NCBI RefSeq assembly: GCF_000969825.1
Contig: NZ_KQ033919.1
Location: forward strand, 767,958-831,957
Direction: 5' to 3'
Source: Parabacteroides gordonii MS-1 = DSM 23371
GTDB lineage: Bacteria > Bacteroidota > Bacteroidia > Bacteroidales > Tannerellaceae
DNA length: 64,000 nt
Both the position numbers and the translations under genes were made by a program. Positions 43,646 to 52,293 of this stretch are shown here, in pieces (the first letter of the stretch is position 1; the number at the start of each line of letters is the position of its first letter). The notes beneath the pieces were generated by a model that did no database searches, was not told where the DNA came from, and saw only the letters and a list, made by a program, of their open reading frames with translations.

Positions 43646-44821
43646 TTATCGATTCACCTTCTTACGCCGGTTCAGTTCGGCCTGCAACATCTTCAGTTCG
43701 CGGCTGGTTTGTCCTGCTACCGAAGTATTTTCTTCTGCACGGCGGATCAGGTAAGGCAATACGTCTCTAACCGGAGCATAAGGGACATACTTGGTTACAT
43801 TATATCCTTCATTAGCCAGATTGAATGAGATATTATCGCTCATCCCCAACAACTGGGCAAAGAAGATACGGGAATCATCCCTCTTAATGCCTTTTTCGTC
43901 CATCAGGCGGGCCAGCTTATAGTTACTTTCCTCGTTGTGCGTTCCCATAAACATCTCGAAATGTTCCAGATGATCCATTGTGAAGCGGACAGCTTCGTCG
44001 TAATTATCGTCAGTGGCCTTTTTATCCTTGCAGATCGGATCGGGATAACCCAAAGCCGCAGCACGCGCACGCTCTGCTTCCATATAAGCACCACGCACAA
44101 ACTTCACACCGGCGATATATCCCTTTTCTTTGGCATCATCCAGGATGCGACGCAAATAAGGCATACGGTCGTGGCGATACATCTGCAAAGTTGCAAATAC
44201 GATCGCACGTTTTTTATTGTATTTACGCATCGCCTCGTCTGTCAGTTCGTCCAAAGCATCCTGAAAACAGTAATCTTCGGCATCCACAATCAGACGGACA
44301 TCATTCTCGTAAGCACGCTGGCAGAAAGCCATGAAGCGTTCTTTAAATTCACGGAAAGCCTTTACTTCTTCTATGGTCAGCTCACTGCGTTTCTCTGAAG
44401 CTTTGGCAAGCAGTTCATCGGTCGTAATAGTAGAAGGCTTGAATACGGCATAAGCCAGATTGTCGTTACCTTTGGCAAAATCGATCGAACGCATTGTTTC
44501 TTCGAATGTAGCCTGGATGCCTTCGGGAGTTTGTTCGCCTTCGGCAGAGAAGTCGAGGGTAGAAAGCACATTGAACTGGCGGAGATGGTTGATAGCTTTG
44601 GTACAGTCCTGCAATGTTTCACCTCCTACAAATTGCTTGTATAAAGTCGGCTTAACAGCCCATGCCAGAGGGAAATGGATCTTCAGAGCGATATTACTAC
44701 CGATACTGGCACATTTTACCAACCACGGATATTTGATTGTGTTGAATAGTAAGTAAGCGTTTTTCAGTTCAGACTGCGATTTAGAAGAAAAAGCAATCTC
44801 GGTATTATTAAAGTCTAACAT
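43646..44821 (-). CDS. Proline dehydrogenase
   Basis: The 391-residue protein is a TIM-barrel flavoenzyme. IVDAEDYCFQDALDELTDEA and the region VKFVRGAYMEAERARAAALG contain the FAD-binding and substrate residues; EENTSVAGQTSRELKMLQAE is the typical C-terminus. It oxidises proline to pyrroline-5-carboxylate. It follows pruA on the same strand, 89 bases downstream, so both steps of proline breakdown are one unit. It is monofunctional, unlike PutA. Confidence 0.9.
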   Translation of the reverse strand: MLDFNNTEIAFSSKSQSELKNAYLLFNTIKYPWLVKCASIGSNIALKIHFPLAWAVKPTLYKQFVGGETLQDCTKAINHLRQFNVLSTLDFSAEGEQTPEGIQATFEETMRSIDFAKGNDNLAYAVFKPSTITTDELLAKASEKRSELTIEEVKAFREFKERFMAFCQRAYENDVRLIVDAEDYCFQDALDELTDEAMRKYNKKRAIVFATLQMYRHDRMPYLRRILDDAKEKGYIAGVKFVRGAYMEAERARAAALGYPDPICKDKKATDDNYDEAVRFTMDHLEHFEMFMGTHNEESNYKLARLMDEKGIKRDDSRIFFAQLLGMSDNISFNLANEGYNVTKYVPYAPVRDVLPYLIRRAEENTSVAGQTSRELKMLQAELNRRKKVNR

Positions 44822-44850
44822 AGTATCTGATTTTTAAAAGGTCACAGCCA

Positions 44851-44893
44851 GCAACCGGCAATCCCGAAACATACGTTTCAAGCTACCGGTTGC
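44851..44893 (-). other. Hairpin between pruA and proline dehydrogenase
   Basis: GCAACCGG pairs with CCGGTTGC with an inner GAAAC/GTTTC stem. It has no adjacent T-run, so it may set mRNA stability or processing rather than end transcription. Confidence 0.5.
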
Positions 44894-44910
44894 CAACTGT
44901 TTTATTGTGT

Positions 44911-46542
44911 TTATTTTTCACCTAAGAACGGATAACCGTAAGATGTCGGTGGGACTAAAGCCTCTTTGATACAGCGAGGATTTGTCCAGCGGATCAGGTT
45001 CAACGGGCCACCTGCCTTATCGTTTGTACCGGAAGCTCTCGAACCTCCGAACGGTTGCTGTGCAATAACGGCACCAGTCGGTTTATCGTTGATATAGAAG
45101 TTACCAGCTGCATAACGCAGTTTATTGAACGCCTTATCGATAGCAAAGCGATCCCGTGAGAAGATCGAACCGGTCAGGCCGTAAGGAGAAGTCTGATCGC
45201 AGATTTCCAGGGTTTCTTCAAACTTGCTGTCTTCGTATACATAGATTGTGATTACCGGGCCGAAGATCTCTTCCACCATCGATTTGAAGGCCGGGTTTGT
45301 TGTCTGGATGACAGTCGGTTCAATAAAGTAACCTACCGACTTATCCCCGTTGCCACCAAATACGATCTCTGCATCCGGAGCTTGTTTTGCATAGTTGATA
45401 TATCCCATGATATTATCGAACGACGGCTCGTCGATAACGGCATTTATAAAGTTAGTGAAGTCCTGTACGTCACCCATCTTGATTTCTTTCAGCATGGCAC
45501 CCACCATATCCTTCACTTCATTCCACATGGAAGCAGGGATATAGGCACGCGAACCGGCAGAACATTTCTGTCCCTGATATTCGAATGCACCGCGCACAAT
45601 GGCTGTTGCCACATCTGCTGCCGGAGCTGAAGGATGGGCGAAGATAAAGTTCTTACCACCTGTTTCGCCTACGATCTTCGGATACGATTTATAATGTCCC
45701 AGGTTTTCACCCATCTGGCGCCATAGCGTATTGAAGGTAGAGGTAGATCCGGTGAAATGGAAGCCTGCCAGATCGCGGCTGGCAGTAACAACCTTACCGA
45801 TCACGCTTCCCTGTCCCGGGATAAAGTTCACGACACCATCCGGAAGTCCGGCTTCCTGGAATACTTTCATCAGCAAATAGTTTGAATGAATAGCCGTTGT
45901 AGACGGTTTCCATACCGCAACATTCCCCATCATGGCCGGCCCCATATTCAGGTTGCTGGCAATCGAGGTGAAGTTGAACGGAGTCAATGAGAAAACGAAA
46001 CCTTCCAAAGCACGGTATTCCATACGGTTCAGGATACCTGTTTCGGAATAAGGCTGGTCTGCATATACCTGGCTTGCATAGAATGTACTGAAACGCAGGA
46101 AGTCGATCAGTTCACAAGGAGCATCGATCTCCGCCTGATAGGGGTTCTTGCTCTGCCCCAGCATCACGGACGCATTCAACAGATAACGGTATTTAGTAGC
46201 GAAGAGTTCTGCCACCCGCAACATAACCGAAGCACGTTCTACCCAGGGAAGTTCCGACCATTCCTTATGCGCTTTCATGGCGGCGTCGATAGCCATTTGC
46301 ACTTCTTTTTCTCCGGCTTTATGATAAGTAGCCAGTACATGATGATGATCATGCGGCATAACAACTTTTCCGGTATTACCTGTACGGATTTCTTTACCAC
46401 CGATGATCAATGGAATATCCCATTCTTCATTCGACAATTGAGCTAACGTGCTTTTTAATGCTGCTTTTTCACTTGATCCGGGAGCATACGATTTTACCGG
46501 TTCATTAATAGGCTTAGGAAATCTAAAAATAGCGTTATCCAT
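44911..46542 (-). CDS. pruA: L-glutamate gamma-semialdehyde dehydrogenase
   Basis: The 543-residue aldehyde dehydrogenase has FHFTGSTSTFN (NAD), VGETGGKNFIFAH and the catalytic Cys in QGQKCSAGSRAYIP. EIFGPVITIYVYED and the end (QQPFGGSRASGTNDKAGG) agree with the P5C dehydrogenase family. It turns pyrroline-5-carboxylate into glutamate. It is the first gene of the proline-catabolic unit and has a plausible TTG/AATCTTTG promoter. Confidence 0.93.
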   Translation of the reverse strand: MDNAIFRFPKPINEPVKSYAPGSSEKAALKSTLAQLSNEEWDIPLIIGGKEIRTGNTGKVVMPHDHHHVLATYHKAGEKEVQMAIDAAMKAHKEWSELPWVERASVMLRVAELFATKYRYLLNASVMLGQSKNPYQAEIDAPCELIDFLRFSTFYASQVYADQPYSETGILNRMEYRALEGFVFSLTPFNFTSIASNLNMGPAMMGNVAVWKPSTTAIHSNYLLMKVFQEAGLPDGVVNFIPGQGSVIGKVVTASRDLAGFHFTGSTSTFNTLWRQMGENLGHYKSYPKIVGETGGKNFIFAHPSAPAADVATAIVRGAFEYQGQKCSAGSRAYIPASMWNEVKDMVGAMLKEIKMGDVQDFTNFINAVIDEPSFDNIMGYINYAKQAPDAEIVFGGNGDKSVGYFIEPTVIQTTNPAFKSMVEEIFGPVITIYVYEDSKFEETLEICDQTSPYGLTGSIFSRDRFAIDKAFNKLRYAAGNFYINDKPTGAVIAQQPFGGSRASGTNDKAGGPLNLIRWTNPRCIKEALVPPTSYGYPFLGEK

Positions 46543-46569
46543 GTTGTTTTTAGTTTATGAATAGTTAAT

Positions 46570-46599
46570 CAAAGATTTTATTGCTGTAAACGTAATCAA
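46570..46599 (-). promoter_or_regulatory. Promoter of the proline-catabolic operon
   Basis: On the minus strand TTG (46597-46599), 19 bases, then AATCTTTG (46570-46577), one base off consensus. It lies 27 bases before the pruA start codon. Confidence 0.55.
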
Positions 46600-46730
46600 A
46601 TAATTTTAATTCATAGCTCCTTAAGCGTTAAATTAGTTTTAAACGGAGTTGATTTCGTGTCTTATTTACATCAACCATTTTACCCCTTGATTTGTTATAC
46701 TTGTATAAATCATCTTTAATGTATACAACT

Positions 46731-46919
46731 ATGGCAATTAAAAGTGTTTGGATAGAAGAAGACTGTATCGCCTGCGGTACTTGCGAAGGCATCTGCCCGG
46801 AAGTTTTTCACGTAACCGACCGTTCCCACGTGAATGAGGGCGTAGACTTTAACGATTACGAAGAAGGAATCAAGGAAGCGGCCGAAAGCTGTCCGGTAAG
46901 CGTTATTAAATATGATTGA
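46731..46919 (+). CDS. Ferredoxin, single [4Fe-4S]
   Basis: I start at MAIKSVWIEEDCIACG (46731), giving 62 residues; the in-frame ATG at 46719 is an alternative. The first four cysteines are in CIACGTCEGICPEVF, and the fifth is in AAESCPVSVIK. As in single-cluster ferredoxins, one of the two clusters is absent and the remaining extra Cys can form a disulfide. It is an electron carrier of the anaerobic metabolism. A terminator follows. Confidence 0.88.
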   Translation: MAIKSVWIEEDCIACGTCEGICPEVFHVTDRSHVNEGVDFNDYEEGIKEAAESCPVSVIKYD

Positions 46920-46960
46920 TGGGACAGATGTCTCATTTATGTTAGCAGAGTAAAAAGTGG

Positions 46961-46991
46961 AGAGGTTATTCCGGATGGGATAACCTCTTTT
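46961..46991 (+). terminator. Terminator of the ferredoxin gene
   Basis: AGAGGTTAT pairs with ATAACCTCT around a 10-base loop, followed by TTTTCC. Confidence 0.8.
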
Positions 46992-47053
46992 CCTGATAAA
47001 CCGGTGGATATGTCAATAATAAAATGTATATTCACCCTAAAAAGAAACCAAGC

Positions 47054-48064
47054 ATGAAAAGAGCTGTTATATTTCCGGTATTTTGTCTTGTCGCCCTTAG
47101 CCTCAGCTATTGTACGATGAAGACGGACAAGCCGGTGCCGGATGAACTATCGGTGCCGGACTCGACTGTCACCGAAGTGGTGGAAGAAGTCGAAGCGGCT
47201 CCCAAAGAGATCATCATCGAAAAGGAACTGCTTTACGACCAGCATACACTGGCCGACAGTTATCCTTATAAAGATACCACCCGCGAATTCCAATGGGATA
47301 AGATACGCGAACGGCTCACCTGGCTCGAGTCTACCCAACGGGAACCGGCCACCTGGTCGATCCTGCAGAATTACAGGAATAAGAACGGGGAAGCTCCGCT
47401 GGTCAGGAACTATCACCGCGACTCCTACCGACGGATCGCCGACTCGCTGGGAGTGGAACGTTTCCAGGGCGTACCGCTTTATCTCCCGGCCGATACCGCC
47501 GTACCCGAACTCTATGGCCGCGACGGTGCATTGGTTAAACATCTGGAAGATTACACAAACTTTATAAAAGTGGCTTCCGTCCATACCGGAAAAGAATGGA
47601 TGGTGCCCCGCAAATATATCGAAACTATCGCCGACACGGTCGTATTCAAAAAAGCGATCTTCGTCGATACCAAGAACCAGAATATAGCCACCCTCGAACA
47701 TATAGGGGATAAATGGCTGGTCAGGAGCATGAACCCGGCAACCACCGGATTACACAGGCCGCCTTATGCCCAGGAAACTCCTCCGGGTATTTTCGTTATC
47801 CAGGAAAAGAAACCCCGGATGATCTATCTGGTGGACGGGACGACGGAGACCGGTGGTTTTGCTCCTTACGCCAGCCGTTTTACCAATGGCGGATATATTC
47901 ACGGCGTACCGGTCAACGCGCCGAGGAAAACGCTCATCGAGTTCAGCCCGTCGCTGGGAACCACTCCCCGCTCCCACATGTGTGTGAGGAATGCCACTTC
48001 ACATGCTAAATTTATTTACGACTGGGCACCGATCGAGGAGACGCTGGTTTTTGTTTTCGATTAA
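47054..48064 (+). CDS. L,D-transpeptidase (YkuD) lipoprotein
   Basis: I start at 47054 (MKRAVIFPVFCLVALSLSYC), giving a lipobox and 336 residues. The YkuD domain is in the last 130 residues: FTNGGYIHGVPVN (His) and GTTPRSHMCVRNATSHA, with catalytic Cys. It would form 3-3 links in peptidoglycan or attach proteins to it. A second, different L,D-transpeptidase gene follows 33 bases after the stop, with its own promoter. Confidence 0.86.
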   Translation: MKRAVIFPVFCLVALSLSYCTMKTDKPVPDELSVPDSTVTEVVEEVEAAPKEIIIEKELLYDQHTLADSYPYKDTTREFQWDKIRERLTWLESTQREPATWSILQNYRNKNGEAPLVRNYHRDSYRRIADSLGVERFQGVPLYLPADTAVPELYGRDGALVKHLEDYTNFIKVASVHTGKEWMVPRKYIETIADTVVFKKAIFVDTKNQNIATLEHIGDKWLVRSMNPATTGLHRPPYAQETPPGIFVIQEKKPRMIYLVDGTTETGGFAPYASRFTNGGYIHGVPVNAPRKTLIEFSPSLGTTPRSHMCVRNATSHAKFIYDWAPIEETLVFVFD

Positions 48065-48070
48065 ATATTT

Positions 48071-48078
48071 TACCTTTG
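48071..48078 (+). promoter_or_regulatory. -7 box (TACCTTTG) for the second transpeptidase
   Basis: A perfect TAnnTTTG match lies 20 bases before the ATG at 48098, inside the short gap after the first transpeptidase. TTG is about 17 bases upstream. Confidence 0.55.
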
Positions 48079-48097
48079 TGATCTGATTCACACAGAC

Positions 48098-48784
48098 ATG
48101 CACAAAGTTTTCTTATATCTGTTCCTTTTATTTATCCCGGCGAGCTTCTCTTCCATGAGTCGTCCGGAGCCCCGCACGTCCGTAACTTCAAGCTGCCGGC
48201 AGTTATATGTCGAAATGGAGCTGGATGGAGTAGTCAATTATGCAGCATTCGAGCAGGCTGTGGCCGGTTATAATAAGATCACACAAAAAGATAAAGAGAT
48301 TCTGACCCTGGTCGATTTCAGCAAACCTTCCACGGAAGAACGTTTTTATGTGTTCGATATGAGACATAAGAAACTGTTGTTCTCCTCACTGGTTTCACAC
48401 GGGAAGAATAGCGGGGGGAATTACGCAACTTCTTTCTCCAACGAGAACGGTTCGCTTAAAAGTTCTCTGGGATTTTTCCTGACTGAAAATACTTATCAGG
48501 GGAAAAACGGGTATTCACTGGTGCTTAACGGGCTGGAAAAAGGAATCAACGACCGTGCCAAAGAGCGGGCAATCGTTATTCACGGAGCGGCTTATTCCAA
48601 TCCTTCCGTCATTGCTTCTTCCGGTCGGCTGGGCCGTAGCTTCGGTTGTCCCGCCCTTCCGCAATCGGTCAGCAAACCGATCATTAATACGATCAAAGGC
48701 GGTTCCCTGTTGTTCATTTATGCCAACAACAAGAATTATCTCAGCTATAGCCCTATTCTGTCTGAACGGGTAGCAACGATGTGA
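48098..48784 (+). CDS. Murein L,D-transpeptidase catalytic-domain protein (YkuD_2 type)
   Basis: The 228-residue protein has a signal peptide (VFLYLFLLFIPASFSS). The catalytic region has AIVIHGAAYSNPS (His) and GRLGRSFGCPALPQ (Cys), the pattern of the YkuD_2 branch. The domain differs from the neighbouring transpeptidase, so this is not a simple duplication. Both act on peptidoglycan in the periplasm. Confidence 0.85.
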   Translation: MHKVFLYLFLLFIPASFSSMSRPEPRTSVTSSCRQLYVEMELDGVVNYAAFEQAVAGYNKITQKDKEILTLVDFSKPSTEERFYVFDMRHKKLLFSSLVSHGKNSGGNYATSFSNENGSLKSSLGFFLTENTYQGKNGYSLVLNGLEKGINDRAKERAIVIHGAAYSNPSVIASSGRLGRSFGCPALPQSVSKPIINTIKGGSLLFIYANNKNYLSYSPILSERVATM

Positions 48785-48845
48785 TCGGTTTATCAGAAGA
48801 AAAGAGATAGAACACACTTATATAGGAATTTAAATCTAATTAGTA

Positions 48846-51218
48846 ATGAAAAGCAATGTACTGAAAGCCTCATTGGCCTTACTGCTAGCCTTTACAACAC
48901 TACCGATATCGGCGCAATCCGAGTTTTATGTTTCCCCGGAAGGGAAAGCCGATGGCGATGGAAGTGCCCGGAATCCATTCAACCGTATTCCGGCGGCTTT
49001 GGAAAAAGCCCGGACGGAAAAGGGTGAAATTGTTATTTATTTACGGGAAGGGAAGTATATTCTCGACAAACCGGTCGTTTTCACTTCGCAGGATGGGAAC
49101 GACACCCGGCAATTATCCGTAAAAGCCTATCCTGGCGAACAGGTCGTCCTCTCAGGGGGAATACCTTTGAACCTGCAATGGGAACCTTATAAGAAAGGGA
49201 TCATGAAAGCGAAAGTAAACGGTAGTCCGGTTATGGATATGCTGGTTGCCGACGGACAATTGCGTCATTTGGCCCGCTTCCCGAACTTCGACGAGAAAGC
49301 CGTCCGTTTCAACGGGACTTCCGCCCAGGCAACCGCTCCCGAACGGGTAAAAAAATGGAAAAATCCGGCCGGTGGTTATTTACATGCCATGCATAAACAC
49401 GACTGGGGAGATTTCCATTACCGCATCACCGGAAAAAACAAAAAAGGAGAATTGTCGATGGAAGGCGGCTGGCAAAACAACCGCCAGCTGGGAATACATC
49501 CGGACAACCGGATGGTGGAAAATATATTTGAAGAACTGGACGCTCCCGGCGAATGGTTCTACGCTGCCGACGAACAAGTTCTATACTACTACCCGCTCGA
49601 GGGTGAAAACGTATCCGAAGTCCTCTTCGAATCCCCGCAGCTCAAACACCTGATCGAATTCCGGGGAACAGAAGCCGATCCGGTAAAGAACATCACGCTT
49701 GACGGACTGGAACTGACGCAGACCCTCCGCACCTTTATGGAACCTTACGAGCAACTGCTCCGCTCGGACTGGTCGATCTACCGGGGAGCGGCGGTGTTCT
49801 TTGAAGGAACGGAACATTGTGCCTTGCGTAATGCTTACCTGCATAACCTGGGAGGGAATGCCGTATTCTTCTCCAACTACAACCGCCATTCGGAAGTATC
49901 CGGTTCGCACCTGACGCAGATCGGAGCCAGTGCGATCTGCTTCGTCGGCGATCCGGCCGGCGTTCGTTCACCGAGTTTCGAATACGGCGAGTTTGTCCCG
50001 TACGATGAGATCGATCCGGGTAAAGGCCCCAAAAACAATAATTATCCGGCACAATGTCTCGTATACGACAATCTGATCCATTCGATCGGCCTCTACGAAA
50101 AGCAGATCACAGGCGTCGAGCTGTCCATGTGCCAGGCAATCACCGTCAGCCACAACAGTATCTACGACACTCCCCGCGCCGGGATCAATATCAGCGAAGG
50201 AACCTGGGGCGGCCATATCCTGGAGTTCAACGACATATTCGATACGGTCAAGGAAACAGGTGACCACGGTTCTTTCAATTCCTGGGGACGCGACCGCTAC
50301 TGGCATCCGAAATACAAGGAGATGGAGTCGATTGCAGCCAAAGATCCCGCCCTCATCCTGGCTGATGCCACCCAGACGACCATCATGAGGAACAACCGCT
50401 TCCGTTGCGACCGGGGATGGGATATCGACCTCGATGACGGTTCAAGCAACTACCATATATATAATAACTTATGCCTCAACGGAGGGATCAAGTTAAGGGA
50501 GGGTTTCTACCGGGTAGTAGAGAATAACATCATGATCAACAACTCTTTCCACCCGCACGTCTGGTTCAATAACAGCGGCGACGTCTTTACACGGAATATC
50601 GTGATGACCGAATATAAACCGATCAGCGTGCGCGAATGGGGATTGATGGTCGACTACAATATCTTTACGGACAGCATGTCGTACGCGGCAGCAATCAAAA
50701 ACAAGACGGATGAACATTCGATCGTCACCTCCGTACAATTCCGCAATCCGTCGGAAGGAGATTTCACTATTCCCGACGATTCCGAAGCAATCACGAAAGG
50801 CGGTTTCCATAACTTTGTCATGGATCAGTTCGGCGTAGTCTCTCCCCGCCTGAAAGCGATCGCACACACACCCAAGATGCCGGCACCGATCATGATCGCC
50901 GACCATGCCGGCAGCGACATCACCGACTGGTGTGGTGCCACGATCAAAAGTTTACAGACACTGGGCGAACGTTCGGCTACGGGAATGGACTCGGAACGGG
51001 GCGTATACGTTATTTCGGTCAATGCATTGGGTGGCAAGCTACGGGATTATATCCGCCCTAACGACGTGATCGTCCGGATAGGGACAACTCCGGTCAATAA
51101 CCTCCGGGAGATGCAGGAAGTACTTCAAAAGGTCGATAAATCGAAAGAGGTCGAATTTATTATCTTCAGGACACAAAAGGAGAACAAGATCGTTATTCCC
51201 GGTAAGTTGCTGGATTAA
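48846..51218 (+). CDS. Right-handed beta-helix protein with C-terminal PDZ domain
   Basis: The 790-residue protein has a signal peptide, then FYVSPEGKADGDGSARNPF, the start of many secreted beta-helix glycosidases and lyases. Repeating strands with Asn ladders follow (AVFFSNYNRHSEVSGSHL, ISEGTWGGHILEFNDIFD). The last 90 residues (VISVNALGGKLRDYIRPNDV, EMQEVLQKVDKSKEVEFI) form a PDZ domain. Enzymes of this shape cut polysaccharides, but the catalytic residues cannot be read safely. The family may be related to GH141; that is a guess. Confidence 0.75.
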   Translation: MKSNVLKASLALLLAFTTLPISAQSEFYVSPEGKADGDGSARNPFNRIPAALEKARTEKGEIVIYLREGKYILDKPVVFTSQDGNDTRQLSVKAYPGEQVVLSGGIPLNLQWEPYKKGIMKAKVNGSPVMDMLVADGQLRHLARFPNFDEKAVRFNGTSAQATAPERVKKWKNPAGGYLHAMHKHDWGDFHYRITGKNKKGELSMEGGWQNNRQLGIHPDNRMVENIFEELDAPGEWFYAADEQVLYYYPLEGENVSEVLFESPQLKHLIEFRGTEADPVKNITLDGLELTQTLRTFMEPYEQLLRSDWSIYRGAAVFFEGTEHCALRNAYLHNLGGNAVFFSNYNRHSEVSGSHLTQIGASAICFVGDPAGVRSPSFEYGEFVPYDEIDPGKGPKNNNYPAQCLVYDNLIHSIGLYEKQITGVELSMCQAITVSHNSIYDTPRAGINISEGTWGGHILEFNDIFDTVKETGDHGSFNSWGRDRYWHPKYKEMESIAAKDPALILADATQTTIMRNNRFRCDRGWDIDLDDGSSNYHIYNNLCLNGGIKLREGFYRVVENNIMINNSFHPHVWFNNSGDVFTRNIVMTEYKPISVREWGLMVDYNIFTDSMSYAAAIKNKTDEHSIVTSVQFRNPSEGDFTIPDDSEAITKGGFHNFVMDQFGVVSPRLKAIAHTPKMPAPIMIADHAGSDITDWCGATIKSLQTLGERSATGMDSERGVYVISVNALGGKLRDYIRPNDVIVRIGTTPVNNLREMQEVLQKVDKSKEVEFIIFRTQKENKIVIPGKLLD

Positions 51219-51285
51219 GATAGATGAAACGGGAAATCCGGATCAAAATAGTTACCTTTACCGACTCATTACAAAACGAGATAAG

Positions 51286-51933
51286 ATGAAGATAACTGCT
51301 CCGCGGATAACAGCCGTTTTAAAAGAAGACATAGCGCTGGATGAGGTACTCCTGAAAGAGGGGGAAGATTTGACAGAGTTTGCTTTCAAGAATCAAAGAG
51401 TATTCGAGATCAAGACTAAAAATATCAGTATACAATCCTGTTTGTTCACGAATTGTATGCTGATCGGTTGCAGCATAAAAAAATAGCAGTTCAGTGATAT
51501 AATCTTCCGGAACTGCGATCTTTCTAATGTCAATTTTTCCGAATCCGGCTTCCACCGTGTCGAGTTTATCGATTGTAAACTGATCGGTGCGAATTTCTCC
51601 GAATCGTCTTTAAATCATATTACTTTCAGCAACTGCAAGGCTGAATATATCAACCTGACCATGAGCAAATTAAAATATATCGGCTTCCATCAAAGCGACC
51701 TGAAAAGCGGTTCGTTGGAGAGTTGCCAGTTTGCCTATACGGTATTTGATGCATGCAACCTGAAAGAAGCGGAGTTTTACCGTACTTCCTTGAAAGGTGC
51801 TGATTTAAGTAACTGCGACATATCCGGCATACGGATAAGCCCCATCACAGGTTGTGAGTTACGTGGAGCCACTGTAACTTCCCTACAAGCACTCGAACTA
51901 GCCCATTTGCTGGGAGTTACGATTAAAGGATAA
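51286..51933 (+). pseudogene. Pentapeptide-repeat protein gene interrupted by one in-frame TAG
   Basis: The frame from ATG 51286 is open except for a single TAG at 51484-51486, after codon 66; the sequence continues in the same frame to 51933, for 215 codons in all. Both sides carry pentapeptide repeats (SCLFTNCMLIGCS; FRNCDLSNVNFSES; LKEAEFYRTSLKGADLSNC), so they belong to one protein. Such proteins form a right-handed beta-helix, as in Qnr and McbG. The stop may be a recent mutation, a read-through site or a sequencing error. Confidence 0.75.
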
Positions 51934-51951
51934 TCATCATTCTCAAATTGG

Positions 51952-52218
51952 TTATCTTGCATATTCCTGATGTCTTTTTAACCATACAACAGCGTACGAG
52001 CAAACTGCCCGCGGCTTTAATTGATTCTCTAATGCGTAGTCGAAGGCTGCTTTCACTAACGAAGCGGCGATGCCTTGCCCTTCCAGAGGACCGGGTACTA
52101 TCGTGTGAATAATATCCAGGTTATTACCGACAAGCCTGTATTGTACAAAGGCTGTTAAATCATCTTGTTTCACCTCGAAGCGATATTTCTCCGGATGATG
52201 AACTATGTCATATTCCAT
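51952..52218 (-). CDS. Small GNAT-type N-acetyltransferase
   Basis: The 88-residue protein is a minimal GNAT fold of the YjdJ type. TIVPGPLEGQGIAASLVKAA contains the acetyl-CoA loop (Q-G-x-G/A), and the end of the chain (VCSYAVVWLKRHQEYA) the final strand and helix. The substrate is unknown. It is a single gene, convergent with the pentapeptide-repeat pseudogene. Confidence 0.8.
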   Translation of the reverse strand: MEYDIVHHPEKYRFEVKQDDLTAFVQYRLVGNNLDIIHTIVPGPLEGQGIAASLVKAAFDYALENQLKPRAVCSYAVVWLKRHQEYAR

Positions 52219-52293
52219 ATTTACGTTTATTACTTATCTGCGAGACAAACATCTATATAGTTAAAACATTTCATCCACGGATAAGTTCACCCG

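Noticed and set aside
51470-51486. A-rich slippery run (AAAAAAA) before the TAG as a programmed frameshift
   Set aside because: The downstream repeats are in the original frame, so shifting would not restore the protein.
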